Positions 55,483-64,000 of a DNA stretch of 64,000 nt are shown in pieces. The stretch comes from Dioscorea cayenensis subsp. rotundata (taxonomy: Eukaryota > Streptophyta > Magnoliopsida > Dioscoreales > Dioscoreaceae). The first letter of the stretch is position 1; every line of letters begins with the position of its first letter. The stretch covers positions 4,065,501 through 4,129,500 of the forward strand of contig NC_052474.1 in the NCBI RefSeq assembly GCF_009730915.1. Reading direction: 5' to 3'. The notes below the pieces were generated by a model. The model saw nothing but the letters and a program-made list of their open reading frames with translations. It did no database searches and was not told the DNA's origin. Made by a program: the position numbers and the translations under genes.

Positions 55483-58197
55483 TTGGGAAAACCCCCCAAC
55501 CCGTAACCGGCCCGTCTAGAGTACGTGCCGGTTACGGGTCAATGAACCGGCGAGCCAGGCCGGTTTTCCGGACGGCCCGTGCCCACCTCTACTTCTAACC
55601 ACTTGAATAAGCTCACAAGGGGGAGGGTGTATTATCACTTATGAGTTAAATTTTTCAAATGAGGATTCGAACCTTCATTACTTATGAAACCTACATTAGT
55701 ACTTCTAACCACTTGAATAAAATATTATCACTTATAGTTATTAGGAATTTTACAAATATTAATTGATTATTTTATGTGCGAAAAGTGTGTTTTTTTTTTT
55801 ATGTGGACAAAATATAATTTACATTTATTGCCTATGAGAAAGAAATTTTTTTTTTCTATTTTTAAAAAAGGGTTAAACACATGCTAATATCTCTATCACA
55901 CGTGAGTTATTTGCCTTGAACACGTTAAGAAGAATGTGGACAAATCATCAACTATTGTTGTGAGAAAGAATTAACTATATATATATATATATATATATTT
56001 TAACCAAGGTGATAAAAACCTGCTAGTATTTCTATCACGTATGAATTATTTGTTTTGAATGTGCTTGTCAAAGTGTGTGAGCTATTGCCTCGAACACACT
56101 ATCATCTCATAAAGGGCACATGGGGAGGGTATATTATCACTTATGAGTTAAATTTTTTTCAAAACGAGGATTCGAACCTTTATTACTTTACATGTCATAT
56201 GAGACCTACATTTGTACTTCTAACCACTTGAATAAGCGCACAAGGGGGAGGGTGTATTATCACTTATGAGTTAAATTTTTCAAATGAGGATTCGAACCTT
56301 CATTACTTATGAAACCTACATTAGTACTTCTAACCACTTGAATAAAATATTATCACTTATAGTTATTAGGAATTTTACAAATATTAATTGATTATTTTAT
56401 GTGCGAAAAGTGTTTTTTTTTATGTGGACAAAATATAATTTACATTTATTGCCTATGAGAAAGAAATTTTTTTTTTTCTATTTTTAAAAAAGGGTTAAAC
56501 ACATGCTAATATCTCTATCACACGTGAGTTATTTGCCTTGAACACGTTAAGAAGAATGTGGACAAATCATCAACTATTGTTGTGAGAAGGAATTAACTAT
56601 ATATATATATATATATTAACCAAGGTGATAAAAACCTGCTAGTATTTCTATCACGTATGAATTATTTGTTTTGAATGTGCTTGTCAAAGTGTGTGAGCTA
56701 TTGCCTCGAACACACTATCATCTCATGGGCGCACATGGGGGAGGGTATATTATCACTTATGAGTTAAATTTTTCAAATGAGGATTCGAACCTTTATTACT
56801 TTACATGTCATATGAGACCTACATTTGTCCTTCTAACCACTTGAATAAACGCACAAGGGGGAGGGTGTATTATCACTTATGAGTTAAATTTTTCAAATGA
56901 GGATTCGAACCTTCATTACTTATGAAACCTACATTAGTACTTCTAACCACTTGAATAAAATATTATCACTTATAGTTATTAGGAATTTTACAAATATTAA
57001 TTGATTATTTTATGTGCGAAAAGTGTTTTTTTTTTATGTGGACAAAATATAATTTACATTTATTGTCTATGAGAAAGATTTTTTTTTTTTCTATTTTTAA
57101 AAAAAGGTTAAACACATGCTAATATCTCTATCACACGTGAGTTATTTGCCTTGAACACGTTAAGAAGAATGTGGACAAATCATCAACTATTGTTGTGAGA
57201 AGGAATTAACTATATATATATATCTATTTTAACCAAGGTGATAAAAACCTACTAGTATTTCTATCACGTATGAATTATTTGTTTTGAATGTGCTTGTCAA
57301 AGTGTGTGAGCTATTGCCTCGAACACACTATCATCTCATGGGCGCACATGGGGGAGGGTATATTATCACTTATGAGTTAAATTTTTCAAATGAGGATTCG
57401 AACCTTTATTACTTTACATGTCATATGAGACCTACATTTGTCCTTCTAACCACTTGAATAAGCGCACAAGGGGGAGGGTGTATTATCACTTATGAGTTAA
57501 ATTTTTCAAATGAGGATTCAAACATTCATTACTTATGAAACCTACATTAGTACTTCTAACCACTTGAATAAAATATTATCACTTATAGTTATTAGAAATT
57601 TTACAAATATTAATTGATTATTTTATGTGTGAAAAGTGTTTTTTTTTAATGTGGATAAAATATAATTTACATTTATTGCCTATCAGAAAGAATTTTTTTT
57701 TTCTATTTTTAAAAAAAGGTTAAACACATGCTAATATCTCTATCACACGTGAGTTATTTGCCTTGAACACGTTAAGAAGAATGTGGACAAATCATCAACT
57801 ATTGTTGTGAGAAGGAATTAACTATATATATATATATATATTAACCAAGGTGATAAAAACCTGCTAGTATTTCTATCACGTATGAATTATTTGTTTTGAA
57901 TGTGCTTGTCAAAGTGTGTGAGCTATTGCCTCGAACACACTATCATCTCATGGGCGCACATGGGGGAGGGTATATTATCACTTATGAGTTAAATTTTTAA
58001 AATGAGGATTCGAATCTTTATTACTTTACATGTCATATGAGACCTACATTTGTACTTCTAACCACTTGAATAAGCGCACAAGGGGGAGGGTGTATTATCA
58101 CTTATGAGTTAAATTTTTTAAATGAGGATTCGAACCTTCATTACTTTACATGTCATATGAAACTTACATTAGTACTTCTAACCACTTGAATAAAATA

Positions 58198-60432
58198 TTG
58201 ATTTTCAGATCTCTAATGTGGGAGAAAAATAAGTTAGGAGTTTTAATAAAAAGTTTCATATTTTTTCTAAATTAATATAATTTTACAGTAAAACAGTAAA
58301 AACAAAAAGTGTCAAAGAGAAATTATGCACATAAGAATCATTATCATAAAAAAAAAAAAAATCTTTAAACATTTATAATAATATTATTATAAATATAAAA
58401 AGTGGTGTGGTGTGGTGTGTGTCGGTGGGAGGAGAAATAGAATGCCGGGCATGCTACGCATATGGGATTGGGATGGACCTTTTTCAACAAGCATTGATAT
58501 TGAGGAACCAACCTGCCGAAGCATTTAATCCAACGAAAGTTCTCGATTAAATCCATTGATTTGACCTTAGCATCCTTTTTGAATCTTGATAGCAACGTTT
58601 TTCACAACTTTTCGTATATCATCATCATCATCATTTTGCCTTCTTTTTCCAAAACAAATCTGCCTCCTTTAAGTCCCTTACTACTATGCATCTTGTACAA
58701 AATCCCATTATTATATTATATCATATCAATTATAATAATTATATTTGAATAACTCCTATCAAATTCTTGGATTTTATGGAAACAGAGCACCAAATGAAAA
58801 CCTGTTCAAGTGAGTTGGGAAAACAGAGCAACGAACTAGGCTCTCTATGAAAGAGTGATTAATTTTAGTCAAAATGATGGAAGTTTATATTTGATGTTGT
58901 ACCAGAAATTAAGAGTTTGTGGCTTTTAGAACATTGATGAATCAAACATAAAAAAAAAAAAACCACTTCTACAATAGATATTTTATTTCTTTGTCTGATC
59001 AAAAGTTAAATAGTTCAAATTTGTAGTTTATAACAATTTAAAAGAATTATATAATATATATATATATATTTTTTCAAATATTTTTTTCACTCTAAGAGTT
59101 AATCTATTTCTTTATATATCCCATGTTCCCTCAACTTTTTAATTATACAAAAAAAAAAAATTGAAGATAATCCTGAAAGAAAAACATAATCAAACATACG
59201 AATAAAGGTGGAAAAAAATTGAATTATATAATTACATATGAGTCTTGGCAATCTTGGTTGTTTTTACTCTTTTTAAGAAATTGTGATTTATTTATTTTTG
59301 TTTTAAAAAAAATCAAAACAATTAGGGGTTAATATATGTAATTTCAATTTGTTTTATTCCAAAAACAGCCGCTTAAATTCCATGCTTTTATTTGAGAAAG
59401 ACAACCATGGACAGTCCAACAACATGAATTTAAATATTGTTGAATGAATATGTAGCGATTTTCAAATCCTCAAAATTTATAAAGTCAAAATTCCACCCAC
59501 GAGGGTCCTAAATATCCTCATCTTCTCCCATCTCAATGACCACCCAAATTTTACTTTTTTTTTTATAAATTTCTATCTTCCCATGGTAACTAATATTTAC
59601 CAAAAGGTGAAATAAATAAACAAACAGACAAATAAATAAGACATCATAGCCCATGTTCTCGTACAACTCCACATTAATATATTTTCCAAGATAAATTTGT
59701 ATGAATATGGCGGCTCAAGTGTAGCATTGTGTCGGTTGCACAGAATGAACTCAAAACAGAGGAAGTGCATTGATAAAGTACATCTCTCACTCTCTGTAAC
59801 CATGTGCATACTATTGTCAATGTGACATTAATTAATGAAACCGAATGAGAGATATCCAGGGCCCCTCAAATTGATTCGCAAAAAAGAAAAGCGTTTGCAC
59901 CTCTCTGGCTCACTTTCTCATTCTCTTCTCTTATATATATATATATATATAAAAAATTCTTAATAATATATATATTATTGATGGTTTCATGCATACAAGT
60001 CCACAAAAAGAGTTTGTAAGCAAATGCAAGTTGGTCAGAAGGAAGAGGACAGATGTGGGATCTCTGCTGGGCTGGAGATGAACGTCTTCTTCTGCTGGCC
60101 TGCTGTATGTATGGGGTCCTCCCTACGGAAACGTCCATTTCTAATGCCACTCTGGTGGTCCAAGTCCACGTCCAAGTCTAAGCACAAGTCCTTTTTTTTA
60201 ATTTTTAAAACAAACTTTTGATTGATAAAAGCATTTAATGGGGGTGCTGTTGGATGAAACATTCAAATTGAAACCGAAGAAAAGTATTTTTTTTTTTTTC
60301 ATTGCAGAGGATGAGATTGTAAGTAGAAGAAGATGAACATGTTCAAGAAGCAGTAGAACATCATAACACCACACACACATACAAACCCTTTTTAACTGGT
60401 TGATGATTATATATATATATATATATATGTAA
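58198..60432. other. AT-rich intergenic DNA and 3' side of the IQD gene
   Basis: No supported gene. 60010-60190 is less AT-rich and may be part of the IQD 3' untranslated region or an old unique sequence. TA repeats occur at 59933-59950 and 60410-60428. Confidence 0.5.
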
Positions 60433-62771
60433 TTAAGTTCTCAAAGGCATTCCTAACCTATCCAACCGGCCAGAGCCAGGGTAAGCTTTGTTGGTGAACT
60501 TGGCGTGCAGGGATGATTGCCTCTGTTGAGATGAGATCGAGTTCTGAAGAGACGGTTGTTGCCCGAATGCTTGATGAAGAGAAAGCCTTTTGATAGACCC
60601 TGATTTATCATACTCTGGCCTCTGCTTTGGCGCGCTGTGAGATCGAAGTTTCGCCTTTGATGATTCAGTGTTGGCCATGTAGTTCGGGTAGTCTGAGTAT
60701 CCACTGAATAGGCTCCGGGTGCATTCGCTTTTTGCCGGGGTGAATGCACCCCTTCTTGAGCTCCCCGGGCGGGATGAGGCCGAGTAGAACTGAGGGCTAT
60801 CACCAAAGTCTCCAGTTTCCATGGCATGGAATCTCAGAGGACTAAGTGATGACAGCATGTCAACCGATGCAGGGCTTGCAATGGATTGTTGTGCAACAGT
60901 GGAGTCTTTTGAAGGAGAGGCAGGCATAGTAGTGAAGCTACGGCTGTTCTGATCGGAGGCGAGTGTGGAGCATGAGGAATGGAGTTGGTTCCCGGGCCGA
61001 CGCTTGGTATTAAGCTGCTGCTTTCCGGTGTCTATTTCAAGGATTTTAGTACTCTTATCATCATCCAACTTAGCAATAGCTTCCCGGCTTTCCCAGTACC
61101 TCTCTTCCATCCACCGATCAAGCCAATTCCAACCAGAGGCATGCACTTTATCCTGTCCAGTAGAATCAGAGCTCACTGTTTTGGAAGAATTCCTCTGCAA
61201 ATGATAATCAACCAAAACTCCATAAACATGCAAATAACATTGATAGATCAAAGGACGAGTGGAAGAAATTTAATTACCTTGAGATTGCCTGCTCTGTCAT
61301 GGCGAATAGCAGGTTCAGTCTTGTCAGGTGTTGGAGGACCCTGCAAGTCATAACAATATTAGTTTGATCGAATATGATGAAATTGAGATGCAGAGGAACT
61401 CAAGAATACACAATGAATGCCATACTGGATGAGAGCGAGCACTGCCACCACTCTTAGACTGTGCCTTCTCTGCGCGCAAAGCTCTGCAAGCACGAGCACG
61501 AGCCTGCACTCGAACAAGTGCCTGCATGCATCTGAGAGTCTCGGCGGCTTGTTTCCGGACAATGTTGCCCCTGACCAATGCCTGCAGCTTCACCAACCCT
61601 TTGAGGGCCTTCAGAGCCCTTCTTGCCTTCAAATCAATCAGCACAAGCATCAAACTAACAGATAATAAACACTAGAATCCAATGCTTCGCAAGATCCAAA
61701 CAAAGCAACAGAACAAAGTCTGAGCTCTGAAACACAACCCCACCGCAAGATGAGGGGAATCAACAAACAGAACAATAATAATAACAATAATGGAGGGGGA
61801 CCAACCCAAAACTCCATGAAGAGAGGACTTGAGAGCTCTCATCCAATTCTAATGGCTGGTAACTACTCACCTAACTAAGTGCAGGGCAGAAGGAGACGCA
61901 TCTACATTTAATACTAGAGCAAAAGCAGCTATCTACCTCTCTCTCTCTTTCTCTCTCATTCCCTATGTTTCCATGAATGAACATACAGTAATAAAGAGAA
62001 GAAAGCTTGGATTTTTCCAGGAAGCAGGTCTTCCAGATACCAAGGGAAAGCATGGCCATTACTAGAAACCAACAGGAAGGTGAAAAAGCCATTAGTGCTT
62101 TGTGGATGAGAAAAGTTGGCAATTTTGAGGTGATGCGGAGATTCACTACCTTGCTGCCATATGGAACATGGATCCTGAAACCACTAAGAATAATTAAATA
62201 TATAAAAACAGATACATTTTCTTCAAAATTCCAAACTTTGAGAATTAAGGCTATATATATATAAAAAAAAAACCTAAAATCTCAATCAAAATTGCCTCTT
62301 TAGTAGAAGTTTCAAGATTCAATTTTTACTAAAAATTTCGTAGATTTTGAGAGGGAGAAAGAGAAAAGAGAAACCAACCAGATAACCTCGGAACGTTGCT
62401 TGGATCTTGATGGCGGCCCAGTCCTCTCGCTTCAAACCACCAAAACCCACAGCACCGACGCCTCTACCACTACTCGTCAGCCTCACCACCGCTGCCGCCG
62501 CCTGCGCCGCAGCCACAGCAGCCTCCGCTACCGCCGCTGTCGCCGCAGCCACCGCGATCGCCCTCTTGCTCTCCTCCTCCGCCGTCGCCGTTACGACCTC
62601 CCTATACGACCCCCTCCTTTCCTCCCCCACCGGCGCCCGCATCTCCCTCTCCCTCATCGACTTCCCAAACCCCCATCTCTTCTTCTCCTTTCCGCTTTCC
62701 TTCCCCGCCGCTCCACCGCCGGACTTCTTCCCCCCAAGGAGGCCCTTCAACCACCTCACCGCCTTCCCCAT
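60433..62771 (-). CDS. IQ67-domain (IQD) calmodulin-binding protein
   Basis: Exons on the minus strand: 62771-62379, 61626-61426, 61340-61278 and 61194-60433 (472 aa). IQD proteins bind calmodulin through IQ motifs and act as scaffolds on microtubules, plasma membrane or nucleus. The N-terminus [16 protein letters not shown] is typical, and a Gly at position 2 is compatible with lipidation in some members. An Ala-rich helix (about 72-95) precedes the IQ67 domain (about 116-185). Three IQ repeats are visible: [35 protein letters not shown] and [16 protein letters not shown]. The phase-0 intron inside the first repeat (after FRGYL) is the conserved IQD intron. A later block, [14 protein letters not shown], and the C-terminal DUF4005-like region with [25 protein letters not shown] are also family marks. 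The start codon at 62771 was preferred to one 11 codons upstream because it gives the family N-terminus. Confidence 0.95.
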
Positions 62772-63595
62772 ACCCTCAGCCCTCACCGGCGGCTCCCCCA
62801 CCACCCGCTCATCGAAATCAAGAAACCAAGAGCGGGAAAACGGAAAACAGAAACCAAAAGTAGAAAGCCAAGAGAAAATTAGGAAAAATAAGGGGTCTTT
62901 GAGGGGCCAGAGAAGGTGAGAAGCGTAGGCACTAGGCAGAGAGCTAAAAAGCTCTGGGCTTTGAAGTCACACTTAAATAGTAATACTAGTTATAATAATT
63001 AAATAATAAATTGACAATAAAGGAATTTTAATCCAACTTTATTGCTTAATTATTCCTTACAATAACGACAACTTGGAATTAAACTACTACGCCGCCCTTT
63101 TATTTCAAACATCCCCCTGATGTACAATGATATCATGATTTAGAAAAAAGACAAGGGTTTAGATGAAAAATTGTAAGGATACAGAGTTCTCGTGTGCCGC
63201 CGGCACTGGATAAGGAAGACAGGTGGTCACGGGGATGATGGAGGGACGTTGGATTAGGATGTAGCGGTGGATGAGGAGGGTGGTGGGTCCGGAAACCGAG
63301 GAGGTGAGGATAAGAGAGCAGGCGTTGGATTTGGTCTGGTGATCGGACGGTTGAGAGGAGAGGAGCAGGTGGGGGCCGGCGTGATGGGAGGGGAGGGGTT
63401 GAACATGTGGAACGGTGTGGCAGCGCGAAGGTGTTCACATGAGTGGTCAGCGTATGCCGAATCTAGGGTTACTGCTTGTCTTTGACTCTGTTCAATGTAA
63501 CTGTTCCAATTCTTGAATGTGTTTATTTATTTATTATTTATTCATTTATCAGGAGATGCTTAATAAATCTATATTTATAATGAACCGTAATAATA

Positions 63596-63630
<35 letters not shown>

Positions 63631-64000
63631 CATCGAGCGGTTTGGATGTCCCTGATTTTTTTTCCCCAGAACTATGTGTAAATTAACGGGATTGTAAAAA
63701 AATATAAAAATGCACTAATTACTATTGATTTATTGTCTCTCTACTATATAACACTGGAGGGTAAAACCACTATTTTTTTCACAAGAGACTCACATTCGCT
63801 AATAAAGAGTATTATGTCCAAATATACTATGCATGCCATTGGACCCAAACATTAGACCTAAATAAATGTATTAGTATTAGACCCAAATATTATCATTAGA
63901 CCTAAACAATAGTTGACTTAATATTAATTTTTGAATTAAATATTTTTTTATTAATTTATTTTAATTTGCTTCCACAAAATATGTGTTGCGAAAGTGATAG
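62772..64000. other. IQD promoter side and unassigned GC-rich patch
   Basis: 62772-62960 is probably the IQD leader and promoter. 63160-63490 is GC-rich on both strands and opens a 101-codon minus frame and a 72-codon plus frame. Neither shows a domain, and the Pro/His-rich composition looks like chance. It may be the promoter or first-exon edge of a gene outside the window. The rest is AT-rich, with an AAT microsatellite at 63588-63627. Confidence 0.5.
63588..63627. repeat. AAT trinucleotide microsatellite
   Basis: About twelve AAT units with one interruption. Confidence 0.93.

Larger units (their letters stand above)
53381..55599. mobile_element. Non-autonomous hAT-type element (outer, 2203 bp with insert)
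   Basis: The element spans 53389-55591 with an 8-bp target duplication CTTCTAAC (53381-53388 and 55592-55599). The ends are inverted: TAGAGGTGGGCACGGGCC at the left and GGCCCGTGCCCACCTCTA at the right. About 200 bp at each end is rich in CCGGGC, GGCGGGTC and related subterminal motifs; the middle is AT-rich. Removing the nested element leaves about 1.3 kb. There is no transposase. A tRNA-like segment lies near each inner border (53624-53660 on the minus strand, 54434-54500 on the plus strand). It sits inside unit 1 of the tandem array, in the A-box side of a sub-block, so it is younger than the array. The open frames at 53433-53796 come from its GC-rich end. Confidence 0.9.
52901..58197. repeat. 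Five-unit tandem array (about 0.62 kb) with tRNA-like blocks
   Basis: Units start at 52901, 55733, 56358, 56971 and 57584, each with TATAGTTAT and TTTTACAAATATTAATTG. Lengths are 621 (after removing the inserted transposon), 625, 613, 613 and about 614 bp. Each unit holds a unique half (GTGCGAAAAGTG, a T-run, a TA microsatellite) and two related sub-blocks of about 115 bp. Both sub-blocks carry, on the minus strand, a perfect Pol III B box GGTTCGAATCC (for example 53332-53342, 55663-55673 and 56168-56178). An A-box-like TTCAAGTGGTTAGAAG lies about 35 bp before each B box. So the array has about ten tRNA-like blocks. The copies are highly similar, which suggests recent expansion or homogenisation. 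Unit 5 keeps a longer second block than units 2-4. There is no coding frame. Confidence 0.92.

Noticed and set aside
52901-58197. CRISPR-like array
   Set aside because: Period is about 615 bp, units are homologous throughout with no unique spacers, and the DNA is plant nuclear.
60979-61353. 124-codon plus frame
   Set aside because: Antisense to IQD exon 4 and the neighbouring introns.
62400-62919. 160-170 codon plus-strand frames
   Set aside because: Antisense shadows of the GC-rich first exon of the IQD gene; low-complexity Pro/Ser/Arg composition.
63133-63485. 101-codon minus and 72-codon plus frames
   Set aside because: No domain or family resemblance; likely a GC-rich promoter patch.

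Overview
The window is nuclear DNA of a flowering plant. Genes have many small introns with GT-AG borders, intergenic DNA is AT-rich, and the protein families are plant-specific (IQD, class B heat stress factor, CEN/TFL1, group III shaggy-like kinase, plant rhomboid). GC-rich first exons beside AT-rich later exons fit a non-grass monocot, perhaps a yam-like lineage, but that is weak inference. I saw no retrovirus, LTR element or Polinton.

Layout. 1-4453: 3' two thirds of a broken L1-type LINE. 7725-13715 (+): decayed, intron-retaining UDP-glucose 4-epimerase pseudogene with a 903-bp non-autonomous hAT element in its last intron. 16445-17493 (+): HsfB2-type heat stress factor with two perfect heat shock elements upstream and a foldback MULE-type MITE downstream. 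19567-24029 (+): mitochondrial OXA1 insertase. 25096-27910 (+): membrane-anchored alpha/beta hydrolase. 28728-32430 (-): membrane RING-H2 E3 ligase. 34250-35104 (+): CEN/TFL1-like PEBP protein with an unusual ligand-loop residue. 35992-42714 (-): group III GSK3/shaggy-like kinase, 13 coding exons. 47867-51055 (+): rhomboid protease. 60433-62771 (-): IQ67-domain calmodulin-binding protein. All eight intact genes were assembled by hand from splice sites, and each keeps one open frame end to end.

The repeats are the least ordinary part. At 52901-58197 there are five tandem units of about 615-625 bp. Each unit holds two antisense tRNA-like blocks with a perfect Pol III B box (GGTTCGAATCC) and an A-box-like GTGGTTAG. 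The first unit is split by a 2203-bp hAT-type element (8-bp target duplication CTTCTAAC), itself split by an 883-bp hAT-type element (8-bp target duplication GTCACGGG) that is a near-identical sister of the one in the epimerase pseudogene. A Tourist-like MITE and a tRNA-derived SINE candidate lie at 44.8-46.9 kb.

The genes do not form one pathway. They are independent single genes: stress transcription, organelle protein insertion, ubiquitination, meristem/flowering control, kinase signalling, intramembrane proteolysis and calmodulin scaffolding. The likely novelty is the tRNA-like tandem array with its nested transposons, and the mosaic PEBP protein.
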